Shown piece by piece: positions 1-8,269 of a DNA stretch of 41,223 bases; the stretch's first letter is position 1, and each line of letters starts with the position of its first letter. A program made the translations under genes and the position numbers. Source of the stretch: Pseudomonadota bacterium (GTDB lineage: Bacteria > Pseudomonadota > Alphaproteobacteria > Sphingomonadales > Sphingomonadaceae); the NCBI GenBank assembly GCA_018242165.1, contig JAFECL010000031.1:1-41223 (forward strand), given 5' to 3'. The notes under the pieces are model-generated. The model was not told the DNA's origin, did not search any database, and saw nothing but the letters and a program-made list of their open reading frames with translations.

Positions 1-644
1 GCAGAGAAGACGGTGCGGCGGAAATTCTTTTCGAGGCGGTCGGCGATATAGGCCCACAGCGCGGTCACTTCCTGGGCCGATTTACCCTGCGGGTCGACCT
101 CCATCACCGTGCGGCCATCGATCATGCTGGCGGCGAAATCGGTGCGGTGGTGGATCGTCACCGGGGCAACGGTGCCGTGCTGGCTCAGCGCCACGGCGGC
201 TTCCGAAGTGATCCGGGCCTTGGGCATGGCAGCGTTGACGACGAAGATCAGCGGCTTGCCGGCCCGCTCGCACATGTCGATCGTGGCCCCCACGGCGCGC
301 AGGTCGTGCGGGCTGGGGCGGGTTGGCACCACCACCAGTTCGGCCACCGCGATCACCGACTGGATCGCCATGGTGATCGCCGGCGGGGTATCGATCACCG
401 CCAGCTTGAAGCCCTGCTGGCGCAGGATCGCGAGATCGCTGGCCAGGCGGGCCACCGTGGTCTGGGCGAAAGCGGGGAATTCATCCTCGCGCTCGTTCCA
501 CCAGTCGGCCAGGCTGGCCTGGGGGTCGATATCGATCAGCACAACCGGCCCGGCGCCGGCGCGCTGGGCCTGGACGGCGAGATGGCCGGACAAGGTGGTC
601 TTGCCCGATCCGCCCTTCTGCGATGCCAAAGCCAGAACCCGCAA
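1..644 (-). CDS. ParA-family partitioning ATPase (partial, C-terminus off window)
   Basis: P-loop ATPase of the ParA/MinD group, likely acting in segregation or positioning of cell cargo. The reading frame runs off the left window edge, so only the first ~214 codons are seen. The deviant Walker A motif KGGSGKTT lies at residues 10-17, a DIDPQ segment follows at about 37-41, and a VIDTPPA Walker B-like segment comes later. I place the start at a TTG at 642-644, because no ATG or GTG lies in frame just upstream and the protein then begins directly with the first beta strand, as is usual in the family. It is divergent from the Sel1/SPOR gene. No ParB-like partner is visible, so chromosomal ParA versus an orphan ParA cannot be decided. 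Codon use is typical of the flanking chromosome. Confidence 0.85.
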   Translation of the reverse strand, partial: MRVLALASQKGGSGKTTLSGHLAVQAQRAGAGPVVLIDIDPQASLADWWNEREDEFPAFAQTTVARLASDLAILRQQGFKLAVIDTPPAITMAIQSVIAVAELVVVPTRPSPHDLRAVGATIDMCERAGKPLIFVVNAAMPKARITSEAAVALSQHGTVAPVTIHHRTDFAASMIDGRTVMEVDPQGKSAQEVTALWAYIADRLEKNFRRTVFS

Positions 645-836
645 CGTCGCATTCCCCTGCTGGCCGGTGCCAAATGCACGGGCCGGTAATGCGGGATCGC
701 AGATCGTTCCTAATTTTGAGTTAACGGGGGGGCCGGGGCACGCCACCCCGGCAGGGGGCCGGGCGAAACATTTTGCTAACCATAACGATACTATGGCACA
801 AGCCGAAGCAGCGGATGCAAGGGGTTGAGAGGGATC

Positions 837-2090
837 ATGGCGGTTAAACGCAAGGTTGGAATCGCGCTTGCCGCGCTGGTCGGGGCCCCGGCGCTGCTGC
901 TGCCCGGTCCGGCGCTGGCCGACGTCAAGGCCGGGGTCGACGCGTGGAGCGCGGGGATCGAGGCCGAGAAGGGTGGCGATACCGCCGGTGCCAAGGCGCT
1001 CTATGCCCGCGCGATCCGCGAATGGCAGGCCGCCGCGCAGGCCGGCGATGCCGATGCCCAGTTCGATCTGGCCCAGGCCTACAAGCTGGGGCGCGGCGTG
1101 CCGCAGGACCTTGGCAAGGCCGAGGTGCTCTACGGCCAGGCCGCGGCGCAGGGCCACCTCCAGGCCTCGGACATCTATGGCCTGCTGCTGTTCCAGCGCG
1201 GCGAACATGCCAAGGCGCTACCCTATGTCTCGGGCGCGGCCGACCGTGGCGATCCGCGCGCGCAATATGTGATGGGCCTGGCGCTGTTCAACGGCGACGG
1301 CGTCGCGAAGGACTGGGTCAAGGCCTATGCGCTGGTCAGCCTGGCCCAGCAGCAGGGCCTGCCCCAGGCGCGTGAGGCACTGGCCCAGATGGACAAGTAC
1401 ATTCCGATGGATCAGCGCCAGCAGGCCGCTGCCCTCGCCCCCGATCTTGCCGCCAGGGCCGAGGCGGCGCGCGCCCGGCAGGTGGCGGCGGTTGATCTTG
1501 GCTCCCGCCCGCAGGCGATGGCGCCGGCCAGCCGACCCGCGCCGGTTGCCGCCGCGCCGCGCTATACCCCGCCGGCCCCCTCCGCCGGCACCCCCACTGC
1601 CACCCGGCTGGCCAATTCCGGCCTGCCCACCGCCGCCGGCCGCGCTGCCGGGCTGAGCGGCCCGGGCGGCGCCGGTGCCGATTTCGCCCGCCCGGCCAGC
1701 CCGCCGCCGGCCCCGCCGCGCCCGGCTCCCGCCTATACCCCCGCCCCAGCCTATACCCCGGCCCCGGCAGGCCGCTTTGCCAACGCCTTCCCCACCGCGT
1801 CGACGCCGGCCCCGCGCCCGGCTCCGCGCCCGGCCCCCATGGCCAGCGCCCCGGCAGCCAGCGGCGGCGCCTGGCGGATCCAGCTGGGCGCCTTTGGCGT
1901 CCCCGGCAACGCCGATGCGATGTGGGCCAAGGTGAAGGGCCACCCCGAAGTGGCCGGCCACGCCCGCCTCAACGCGCCCGCCGGCAAGGTTACCCGCCTG
2001 CTCGCCACGGGCTATTCTCAGGAAGAGGCGCAGGCCGCCTGTCGCAAGCTGGCGGCAGCGGGGATTTCCTGCCTGGCAACGAAGAACTGA
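837..2090 (+). CDS. Secreted Sel1-repeat protein with C-terminal SPOR domain
   Basis: Predicted envelope protein of 417 aa. It opens with a signal peptide (KRK, then a hydrophobic run ending near GPALA). Tetratricopeptide-like Sel1 repeats follow at about residues 30-190 (for example AQFDLAQAYKLGRGVPQD and AQYVMGLALFNGDGVAKD). A long Pro/Ala-rich linker spans about 200-335, and a C-terminal SPOR-like domain begins near WRIQLGAFG. SPOR domains bind denuded peptidoglycan at the septum, so a cell-wall or division role is likely, but no enzyme domain is present. The ATG at 837 is preferred over an in-frame TTG at 825 because AGAGGG lies about 4 bases upstream and the signal peptide then starts at the N-terminus. 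The Pro/Ala linker explains the several false open frames over 1300-2000. Confidence 0.85.
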   Translation: MAVKRKVGIALAALVGAPALLLPGPALADVKAGVDAWSAGIEAEKGGDTAGAKALYARAIREWQAAAQAGDADAQFDLAQAYKLGRGVPQDLGKAEVLYGQAAAQGHLQASDIYGLLLFQRGEHAKALPYVSGAADRGDPRAQYVMGLALFNGDGVAKDWVKAYALVSLAQQQGLPQAREALAQMDKYIPMDQRQQAAALAPDLAARAEAARARQVAAVDLGSRPQAMAPASRPAPVAAAPRYTPPAPSAGTPTATRLANSGLPTAAGRAAGLSGPGGAGADFARPASPPPAPPRPAPAYTPAPAYTPAPAGRFANAFPTASTPAPRPAPRPAPMASAPAASGGAWRIQLGAFGVPGNADAMWAKVKGHPEVAGHARLNAPAGKVTRLLATGYSQEEAQAACRKLAAAGISCLATKN

Positions 2091-2103
2091 CCGCTTCGGG
2101 CGT

Positions 2104-2724
2104 TCAGAGATCGCGCTGGTACGCTGGCAGCCCCAGCCGCCAGCGGATCGCCGCACCGCGCAGGGCAAAGCCGGCCAGCATGGCCATGGCCCAGGCCGGC
2201 CCGTGGGCCAGCCCCAGCGCCTGCCCGCCCGCGCACAGGGCCGAGGCCAGCGCGGCGGCGGTCACGTAAAGCTCGGGCCGCATCAGGATCGAGGGGCGCC
2301 CCGCCACCACATCGCGGATGATCCCGCCGGCGCAGCCCGTCACGATCCCCATCAGCATCGCCGGCACCGGAGCGACGGCAAAGGCCAGTGCCTTGGCCGT
2401 GCCCAGCACCGCATAGGCGGCCAGGCCCAGCGCATCGGCCCAGTCGAGCAGCTCGCCCTCCCACCAGCGGCGCGGGGTGAACCAGACCAGCGTGGCCACC
2501 CCCAGGCAGGCCGGGGCGACCCAGGCATCGCGCACCCAGAACACCGGCGCGCCGATCAGCAGATCGCGGACCGAGCCGCCGCCCACCCCGGTGATCAGCG
2601 CGAAAAACCCCATGGTGACGAAGGTCTGCCGCATCCGCGCCGCCAGCAGCGCGCCGGTCAGCGCGAAGACGGCAGTGCCGATCAGGTCGAGCGACAGGGG
2701 AATGGCCGGAACAGGCGCGGCCAC
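2104..2724 (-). CDS. TRIC/UPF0126-family membrane channel protein
   Basis: Small integral membrane protein (206 aa) of the trimeric intracellular cation channel family (UPF0126, YicG-like). The family fold is two homologous three-helix repeats. Both signature loops are visible: GGGSVRDLL around residue 48 and GGIIRDVVAG around residue 135, each between hydrophobic segments. Bacterial members conduct cations, but physiological roles are poorly defined. The start is GTG at 2722-2724, only 5 bases after the der stop on the same strand, so it probably forms an operon with der. The length is normal for the family. Confidence 0.85.
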   Translation of the reverse strand: MAAPVPAIPLSLDLIGTAVFALTGALLAARMRQTFVTMGFFALITGVGGGSVRDLLIGAPVFWVRDAWVAPACLGVATLVWFTPRRWWEGELLDWADALGLAAYAVLGTAKALAFAVAPVPAMLMGIVTGCAGGIIRDVVAGRPSILMRPELYVTAAALASALCAGGQALGLAHGPAWAMAMLAGFALRGAAIRWRLGLPAYQRDL

Positions 2725-2729
2725 GCGGC

Positions 2730-4112
2730 TCAGTCCTGTTTGAAGGGGTTGCGCGCCGACCGCAGGGTTAGCCGCACCGGCACCCCGGAAAAGCCCAGTT
2801 CCCGCCGCAGGCCGTTCATCAGATAGCGCTGATAGCTGGCGGGCAGATCGTCGAGCCGGGTACCGAAGATGACGAAACCCGGCGGGCGGGTCTTGGCCTG
2901 GGTGATATAGCGCAGCTTGATCCGCTTGCCGCCGGGCGCCGGCGGCGGGTTGGCCTCCAGCGCGGCTTCAAACCAGCGGTTGAGGATGCCGGTGGGCACA
3001 CGCTTGCTCCACGCCGCGCGGATTTCGAAGGCGGCGCCCAGCAAGGCATCGATCCCCTTGCCGGTGCGCGCCGAAACGGTCAGCAGCGGCAGACCTTTCA
3101 CCTGCGCCAGCCCTTCGTCCAGCGCGGCGCGGATGCCGTTGAACAGGCCCGAGGCATCCTGCGCCACGTCCCACTTGTTAACCGCGATGATCAACGCCCG
3201 CCCCTCTTCGAGGACAAGGTTGGCGATCTTCAGGTCCTGGTGTTCCAGCCCGCGGGTGGCGTCCAGCAGCAGCACCACCACCTCGGCAAAGTCGATCGCG
3301 TGGCGGGCATCGGCCACCGCCAACCGTTCCAGCTTGTCGGTCACCAGCGCCTTCTTGCGCATGCCGGCGGTGTCGATCAGCCGCACCGGGCGCAGCTCGC
3401 GCGTCTTCTGGTCGCGCCAGTGCCAGTCGACCGCGATCGAATCGCGGGTGATCCCGGCCTCGGGCCCGGTCAGCAGCCGGTCCTCACCCAGCATGGCGTT
3501 GATCAGCGTGCTCTTGCCGGCATTGGGCCGCCCGACGATGGCCAGCTTCAGCGGGGCGGAAAGGTCGGCATCCTCATCGTCGTCCGCCTCGGCGAAGGCT
3601 TCGGGGTCGGGCATCATGTCGCCGATCAGCGGGTTGAGCGCGCCGAACAGGTCGGCCAGCCCCTCGCCATGTTCGGCCGAGAAGGCCACCGGCTCGCCAA
3701 AGCCCAGCGAAAAGGCCTCGAACAGCCCGGCATCGCCGGCCCGGCCCTCGGCCTTGTTGGCCATCAGCACCACCGGCACCGACTGTTCGCGCAAGTGCCG
3801 GCCGATTTCCTCGTCCAGCGGGGTCAGCCCGGCACGGGCGTCGATCACGAACAGCGCCACGGTCGCGCCTTCCAGCGCCGCCTCGGTCTGCTGGCGCATC
3901 CGCCCGGGCAGGCTGGCGGCATCCTCGTCTTCCCACCCGGCGGTATCGACAATGGTGAAATCGAGCCCCAGCAGGCTGGCATCGCCCAGCCGCCGGTCGC
4001 GCGTTACCCCCGGCTGATCGTCGACCAGCGCCAGGCGCTTGCCGACCAGCCGGTTGAACAGGGTCGACTTGCCGACATTCGGGCGTCCGATGATGACCAC
4101 TTGCGGCTTCAT
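2730..4112 (-). CDS. der: Ribosome biogenesis GTPase Der (EngA)
   Basis: Essential GTPase with two tandem G domains that assists 50S subunit maturation. The protein is 460 aa from the ATG at 4110-4112. First G domain: GRPNVGKST at 9-17, then DTAGW and NKAE. Second G domain: GRPNAGKST, DTAGMRKK and NKWD. A KH-like C-terminal domain follows (KLRYITQAKTRPPGF). An acidic linker (EADDDEDAD) separates the G domains, as usual. The frame is open for 15 more codons upstream, but the ATG chosen places GRPNVGKS at the family's usual position. It is a chromosomal housekeeping gene, with the TRIC-like gene immediately downstream. Confidence 0.96.
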   Translation of the reverse strand: MKPQVVIIGRPNVGKSTLFNRLVGKRLALVDDQPGVTRDRRLGDASLLGLDFTIVDTAGWEDEDAASLPGRMRQQTEAALEGATVALFVIDARAGLTPLDEEIGRHLREQSVPVVLMANKAEGRAGDAGLFEAFSLGFGEPVAFSAEHGEGLADLFGALNPLIGDMMPDPEAFAEADDDEDADLSAPLKLAIVGRPNAGKSTLINAMLGEDRLLTGPEAGITRDSIAVDWHWRDQKTRELRPVRLIDTAGMRKKALVTDKLERLAVADARHAIDFAEVVVLLLDATRGLEHQDLKIANLVLEEGRALIIAVNKWDVAQDASGLFNGIRAALDEGLAQVKGLPLLTVSARTGKGIDALLGAAFEIRAAWSKRVPTGILNRWFEAALEANPPPAPGGKRIKLRYITQAKTRPPGFVIFGTRLDDLPASYQRYLMNGLRRELGFSGVPVRLTLRSARNPFKQD

Positions 4113-4293
4113 CGTGCCCCCGTGGCCCATAAGCGGCCCCGGCGCAATCCCCGGCAATTTCTTGCCGGCCTGGTAACCATTGTGCGCAGCAGGTGGCTAA
4201 CCACGCCTGTTCGGGCGCCGCTAATCTGGCTTGACTTTGCGGTAACCACATCCCGCGACCCGGCCCTAACCCTGCCCGTTTTATTCAGGCAGC

Positions 4294-4935
4294 ATGACGA
4301 AACGCTCCCTGTTTACCACGCTGGTGGCCCTGACCGCGCTGGGCGCAACCCCGGCCCTGGCGGCGATCACCCTGGCGGTGGATTTCGAATCCGTCTCGGG
4401 CGGAGGCGGCAGCAATTTGCCGGAGAGCCTGCAATGCGTGCCCTATGCGCGCCAGGTTTCCGGCATCCAGCTGCGCGGCGATGCCTGGACCTGGTGGGAC
4501 CAGGCCGAGGGCCGATATGCCCGCGGCTTTGCCCCCAAGGCCGGCGCGGTGATGGCCTTCCGCCCCTATGGCAAGATGCAGCTCGGCCATGTCGCGGCGG
4601 TCAGCAAGGTGATCGATTCGCGCACCGTGCTGCTGCGCCACGCCAACTGGTCGCCGATCAACGGCCGGCGCGGGCAGGTCGAGGACGATGTCCGCGCGGT
4701 GGACGTCTCGCCGGGCAACGACTGGTCGGAAGTTCGCGTGTGGTTCGCGCCCGTGCAGGGGCTGGGAACCACGCATTGGCCGGTGGCGGGGTTCATCTAC
4801 CCCACCAGGGCGCGCGGTGGTGCCGTACCGGCCCGGCTGGCCGCCGCCCCCGCCCCGCAAAGCCACGGCCTGGCCGTGCAAGGGGCCAGCAGCGATCCGA
4901 TCGGGGCGATCATCGCCGCCTACGGCACGCGCTGA
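4294..4935 (+). CDS. Secreted CHAP-domain amidase/peptidase
   Basis: 213-aa protein with a cleavable signal peptide (TKRSLFTTLVALTALG, cut near ALAA) and a CHAP domain. CHAP enzymes cut peptidoglycan peptides or amides using Cys and His. The likely nucleophile is C48 (SLQCVPYAR), the general base is H99 (QLGHVAAV), and a polar partner is N118 (HANWS). The C-terminal ~40 residues are Ala/Pro-rich. Similar stand-alone CHAP proteins are common in sphingomonads. The target bond and any partner are unknown. It is monocistronic, followed by a rho-independent terminator at 4961. Confidence 0.85.
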   Translation: MTKRSLFTTLVALTALGATPALAAITLAVDFESVSGGGGSNLPESLQCVPYARQVSGIQLRGDAWTWWDQAEGRYARGFAPKAGAVMAFRPYGKMQLGHVAAVSKVIDSRTVLLRHANWSPINGRRGQVEDDVRAVDVSPGNDWSEVRVWFAPVQGLGTTHWPVAGFIYPTRARGGAVPARLAAAPAPQSHGLAVQGASSDPIGAIIAAYGTR

Positions 4936-4960
4936 CGAAATTCAGGGCTAACTCCCGCGG

Positions 4961-4998
4961 GGCCCGTCCGGAGCGATCCGGGCGGGCCTTGTGGTTTA
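4961..4998 (+). terminator. Rho-independent terminator after the CHAP gene
   Basis: An 11-bp GC-rich stem (GGCCCGTCCGG with CCGGGCGGGCC, one G-U pair) and a 6-base loop are followed by a T-rich stretch (TTGTGGTTT). It lies 26 bases after the CHAP stop codon. Confidence 0.7.
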
Positions 4999-5009
4999 AA
5001 GCCCAACCA

Positions 5010-5318
5010 TCACTTGCTGGCCACGGGCGCGCCTTCGCCCAGATCCTCGAACCACGCCTCGACCGGGCCGTTCAGCTTGATGGTCAGCGGCTGGCCCTTG
5101 CGGTCCATCGTCCGGCCGGCCTGCACCCGCACCCAGCCTTCGGAAATGCAGTATTCCTCGACATTGTGGCGCACCACGCCCTTGAAGCGGATGCCCACGC
5201 CGCGCTGCAGGATCGCGGCATCGAAATGCGGCGAAAGCGGGCTGATCGCCAGGTGATCGGGCGGCACGTCGGCCTGGACGGCGGGCGCGGGGGCGGCGGT
5301 TTCGGAGCTGTCGGTCAT
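5010..5318 (-). CDS. DUF3297 family protein
   Basis: Small protein of about 102 aa matching the DUF3297 pattern common in Proteobacteria: DHLAISPLSPHFD, then RGVGIRFKGV, then NVEEYCISEGWVRV, then a TIKLNG...EAWFEDLGE end. The function is unknown. The start is uncertain: ATG at 5318 gives an N-terminus like that of relatives, while ATG at 5330 adds four residues; neither has a strong Shine-Dalgarno sequence. It is convergent with the CHAP gene and divergent from the tRNA-Val gene. Confidence 0.8.
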   Translation of the reverse strand: MTDSSETAAPAPAVQADVPPDHLAISPLSPHFDAAILQRGVGIRFKGVVRHNVEEYCISEGWVRVQAGRTMDRKGQPLTIKLNGPVEAWFEDLGEGAPVASK

Positions 5319-5396
5319 CACCCGCGCCATAAATCGCCAAGCCCCCTTGTCAACGCCCCGCCGCTGGATTAGGGGCGCCACCTTCCGCACTGGTGC

Positions 5397-5471
5397 GGGC
5401 GCGTAGCTCAGCGGTAGAGCACACCCTTCACACGGGTGGGGTCACAGGTTCAATCCCTGTCGCGCCCACCA
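5397..5471 (+). tRNA. tRNA-Val(CAC), island integration site
   Basis: Complete cloverleaf with encoded CCA. The acceptor GGGCGCG pairs with CGCGCCC, the D stem is GCTC/GAGC, the anticodon stem is CACCC/GGGTG with loop TTCACAC (anticodon CAC, reading GTG), and the T stem is ACAGG/CCTGT with loop TTCAATC. The 3' 48 bases are part of the 49-bp direct repeat found again at 34808-34856. The tRNA therefore served as the attachment site and was restored by the incoming element. Confidence 0.97.
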
Positions 5472-5472
5472 T
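5424..5472 (+). repeat. attL: 49-bp direct repeat (within tRNA-Val)
   Basis: Identical over 49 bases to 34808-34856. It begins in the anticodon stem (CCCTTCACAC...) and ends one base past CCA. The bases on either side differ between the two copies, which fixes its limits. Confidence 0.92.
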
Positions 5473-5500
5473 AAAATCCAAATAAATCAGGATTTTATGG
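5469..5500. other. 11-bp perfect inverted repeat across the attL border
   Basis: CCATAAAATCC (5469-5479) and GGATTTTATGG (5490-5500) form an 11-bp stem with a 10-base loop. The left arm starts in the tRNA CCA end and the rest lies in island DNA. It could end tRNA transcription after integration, or it could be a recombinase core-binding repeat. The sequence alone does not decide. Confidence 0.5.
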
Positions 5501-5807
5501 CAGGTTTTGGATCCACATAATCCAACGTTTCGATGCAGAAACTGACGAAAGCCTGCGTACACGCCCCACTCACAACTCTCCGAAAAATGGCGGAAAAGCT
5601 TTCCCTGTCACATTGAGCCAGTTGCCCATTCGTACATTTCTCGTACATGAAAAGGGGGGGCTAGGTTCAATTCAGCAAGGCATTGGTGTTTTGCGAATTC
5701 TAACCCAGCAGAGCCCACCCCTCGTGTTTTGATGGAATCTGCGATAAACCAATTTGGTTCCTTTTTAAGGTGGTCATAAACCGATAAGGAGCACAAGAGG
5801 CCGCCCT
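5473..5807. other. Left-end island leader without a convincing gene; candidate arm-type repeats
   Basis: This AT-richer 335-bp stretch has no open frame I trust. It contains GCGTACACG at 5555-5563 and a direct pair TCGTACAT at 5630-5637 and 5641-5648. The same CGTAC-type words recur near the right end (34695-34746). Such repeats next to att sites are the expected form of integrase or excisionase arm sites, but no recombinase gene sits here. Confidence 0.4.
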
Positions 5808-5984
5808 ATGAGCAAGGATACAGATATGCTGGCGGACTCTCTGAACCTAATCGGTAGAAAGAAGTCTGCTATATCGTTGACCGTCGCGCGAGCTCAGGCA
5901 ATCGCTCGCAAGTACTTCGGTGGCCATCTACAGCATTCCGTCGATGAGTTTCTTGCCAATCGGAAGACAGACAGCGGCGCGTGA
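5808..5984 (+). CDS. Small hypothetical protein (58 aa)
   Basis: A short frame (MSKDTDMLADSLNLIGRKK...) with a purine-rich leader (AAGGAGCACAAGAGG) upstream of ATG 5808, ending at TGA 5984. It is hydrophilic and basic in the middle, with a predicted helical C-terminal half (ARAQAIARKYFGG...). I do not recognise a family. Its size and its position beside a DUF2384-type antitoxin would fit an antitoxin or small regulator, but this is inference. It could also be the remnant of a longer gene. Confidence 0.4.
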   Translation: MSKDTDMLADSLNLIGRKKSAISLTVARAQAIARKYFGGHLQHSVDEFLANRKTDSGA

Positions 5985-6000
5985 TCAGGCACATCCAGAG

Positions 6001-6222
6001 TCAGGAGAACCCGCTCTCGCCTATTCGCGCGAGGTAACCCCTGACTGCATCGGCCCTTCCAGCCTGAACCAAATCCTGTGCAGTCCGATCGCCAAAACCT
6101 GCCAATGTTTGTGAGCGAAACCATGCTCGCGCAGCGAATTCGGATCCAGCCCACGGGATCACCCGTCGAATGATATCAATCTCGTCGGTCAAAGGCTTTT
6201 GCACTAAAGCGTCTCCACACAA
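6001..6222 (-). CDS. DUF2384 (Xre/MbcA/ParS-type) antitoxin-like protein
   Basis: About 66-73 aa. The second half resembles the toxin-binding domain of Xre/MbcA/ParS antitoxins: IPWAGSEFAARAWFRSQ, then GFGDRTAQDLVQAG, then AVRGYLARIGESGFS. Short versions of about 75 aa exist in alphaproteobacteria. The start is uncertain: TTG at 6222 or GTG at 6201, and neither has a clear ribosome-binding site. The usual partner is a RES- or GNAT-type toxin, and none is seen on either side. The IS insertion 64 bp upstream (from 6287) may have removed or displaced it. I read it as an orphan antitoxin, possibly decaying. Confidence 0.6.
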   Translation of the reverse strand: MCGDALVQKPLTDEIDIIRRVIPWAGSEFAARAWFRSQTLAGFGDRTAQDLVQAGRADAVRGYLARIGESGFS

Positions 6223-6286
6223 CAGCTTACCCCATTGCTTTCCTCGGGTCGAGAGGCCCGGATCATGGTGACGCTTTTGCCTCTAG

Positions 6287-7614
6287 CAGGCCGCGGAAAA
6301 ACCAGCCCATCAGACATGTCGCGCTGGGACGTGAGCGTTTGAGCGCGGTTCTGGTTGGCTGTTTAGCCTGATTGTCGTCTGGAATTCCCTTAAAATCCTC
6401 TGTTCGGGCGGATTCTGGGCGTGGTCATGCGACCGCGAGCAGTTTTGGCAGGCGCACGAGGTTGCAGGCGGCGGCAGTGAGTGTGAACTGCCAGCCAACG
6501 CGTTCGGTGCCTTTGTGGCGGGTTTTAGCCAGGCCGCCGCAGGTCTTGATCCAGCCAAATCCTTCTTCGATGCGTTTGCGGATGCGCATCGATACGGCAT
6601 AGCCGGGATGTCGGGTGGTGCGCCCGTCGATGGCCGAACGCCGATTGGCGTTGTTTTGCGCGACGTGGGGCGTGACGTTGATGTCGCGCAGATCGGCAAC
6701 GAACTCGGCCGCATCATAGGCCTTGTCCGCGCCGAGCGTGATCCGGTGTCGGCCATCGAGGCGTCCCAGCATGGTCAGCGCGGCCTCGCGTTCGGCGGTG
6801 CCGGTGGCCTTGGTCAACAGTGCATCGACGATCAGGCCGTTGCGGTTTTCCATCAGGATATGGCCCATGTGGCATAGTCTGGCAGCCTGGCCCTGCGCCT
6901 TCTTGCAAAGGCGTGCATCGGGATCGGTGGTTGACGCATGGGTGGCGTTTCTGCGCTTTTCATTGCGAAAATCGCGCTCCGCATTGCGGCCCTTTGTGTT
7001 CACCGTTCCGTTGCCACCCGTATCGTCGCCATCGTCTGGGCCGCCATCTTTGGGCTTGAAGCTCTTCATGCTCCCCCAGGGCATCGATCAGCGTGCCGTC
7101 CACCGAGAAATGGTCAGTCGACAACAGCGCCCGAACCCGTGCCGGTTGCAGCACGGCGGCCATGAATTTGGCAGCGATATCACCCGCCATAAGACGGTCC
7201 CGGTTCTTGGTGAACACCGTTACATCCCAGATCGCCGCATCCATCGACAGCCCGACAAACCAGCGGAACATCAGGTTGTAGTCGAGTTGCTCCATCAACT
7301 GCCGCTCCGAGCGGATCGAGAAAAACGCCTGCAGCAGCAAGGCTCGCAGCAATTTCTCTGGCGCGATCGATGGACGACCTATCCGCGAATACATCGCCTC
7401 GAAGTCGTCGGACAAAACCTCCAGCGCCTCGTCCACGATCGCCCGGATCGTACGAAGCGGATGACCTTGCGGCACCCGTGCTTCGCAACTCACGTAGGAA
7501 AATAGCCCCTCGCTGCGTTCGTCAGTCCCGCGCAATGTACCGTCCTCGCTGTGATCCTGTCCGAAACTCGAATCACACCAGAGCGGTTATGGGAAGGGGT
7601 TTTTCCGCAGCCTG
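6287..7614 (-). mobile_element. IS5-family insertion sequence with degenerate transposase
   Basis: A 1328-bp element with terminal inverted repeats CAGGCCGCGGAAAAACC (left) and, read inward, CAGGCTGCGGAAAAACC (right), 16 of 17 identical. The tetranucleotide CTAG borders both ends (6283-6286 and 7615-7618), consistent with a 4-bp target duplication. A single transposase gene on the minus strand fills most of it but is frameshifted. The family is called from the transposase architecture; the subgroup is not assigned. Confidence 0.8.
6425..7535 (-). pseudogene. IS5-family transposase, broken by a frameshift
   Basis: The N-terminal part (7535 to about 7085) has the DUF772-type transposase N-terminus (GLFSYVSCEARVPQGHPL, RPSIAPEKLLRALLLQ, RQLMEQLDYNLMFRWFVGL) and the first DDE Asp region (STDHFSVDGTLIDA). 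The C-terminal part (about 7084 to 6425) is in another frame and carries GADKAYDAAEF and RKRIEEGFGWIKT, the later DDE motifs. The frames meet at about 7080, at a C run followed by a G run. Removing one C restores ...LIDAWGSMKSFKPKD. Together they give a protein of about 370 aa, normal for the family. Programmed frameshifting is possible but less likely than mutation. Confidence 0.8.
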
Positions 7615-7699
7615 CTAGGGGGCCTCGCCCCCATGGCTTTCCCCTTTTCTCCAATCCAAGATTGACCCGACATTTCCATCGACAGGAGGCGCCAGATGC

Positions 7700-8269
7700 T
7701 TGAAGCAACCGTTCATGACTCAGTGGCGACCGCAATTTGAAGCAGCGCTTGAAAAGCTGGCCGAGATCAGTTCGGCCATGGACGAATTGGACTTGAAGCC
7801 GCCGATCCTTGTCGGCGGAGGCGCGGTTGAGCTTTACACCCAGGGAGCGGTGAACACTGGTGACTTTGATCTGGTTTCCACGCAACAGACCGCGCTCGAG
7901 ACCATCATGATGAAGCATGGCTTCATAAGGCCCAGTGGCCCGGGCGTTTCCACGCGAGGCTGGATTCATCCCGATCTCAAATTGGGCTTCGAGGTGGTTG
8001 GCAGCCGACTGCTTGATGGCTATGCCGATACAAGCCTGCTTCAGATGATCGAAGTCGAAGCGCACGGCACAGTGGCCGTGATTTCCGTTGAGGATCTGAT
8101 TGCCGACCGGATGGGGCAATACGCTTCTGGCGCAGCTCGGGACATGCTAGGGCAGGCCAAAGCGTTATTCACTCTTTCTGAAGGCCTTGATCTCCATTAT
8201 ATGGAACGGCGAATTCGCGAAGAAACGGCGCAGACCTATGGCGTTCAAGACCTTGAAGACGACGCGTGA
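7700..8269 (+). CDS. Nucleotidyltransferase-like protein (AbiEii-type fold)
   Basis: About 185-189 aa. The pattern GGGAVELYTQGAVNTGDFDLV (residues ~38-58) matches the nucleotidyltransferase core: glycine pair, helix, then a DxD metal site (DFD). A later acidic strand (LGFEVVGSRLLDG) and VISVEDLIADR fit the same fold. Such proteins include type IV toxins, but this one is not assigned. The start is awkward. A strong AGGAGG (7684-7689) is best placed for the ATG at 7696, yet that frame stops after 14 codons. The long frame starts with TTG 7700 or ATG 7715, so a frameshift near the start is possible. It overlaps the next small gene by 32 bp. Confidence 0.6.
   Translation: MKQPFMTQWRPQFEAALEKLAEISSAMDELDLKPPILVGGGAVELYTQGAVNTGDFDLVSTQQTALETIMMKHGFIRPSGPGVSTRGWIHPDLKLGFEVVGSRLLDGYADTSLLQMIEVEAHGTVAVISVEDLIADRMGQYASGAARDMLGQAKALFTLSEGLDLHYMERRIREETAQTYGVQDLEDDA

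Noticed and set aside
3240..5372. 710-codon plus-strand open frame across der and the CHAP gene
   Set aside because: It is antisense to der, whose motifs are complete, and its product is low-complexity and unlike a protein. It is a GC-rich shadow frame.
5608..5796. 62-codon minus-strand frame near attL
   Set aside because: TTG start without a ribosome-binding site and no recognisable domain; it lies among candidate arm repeats.
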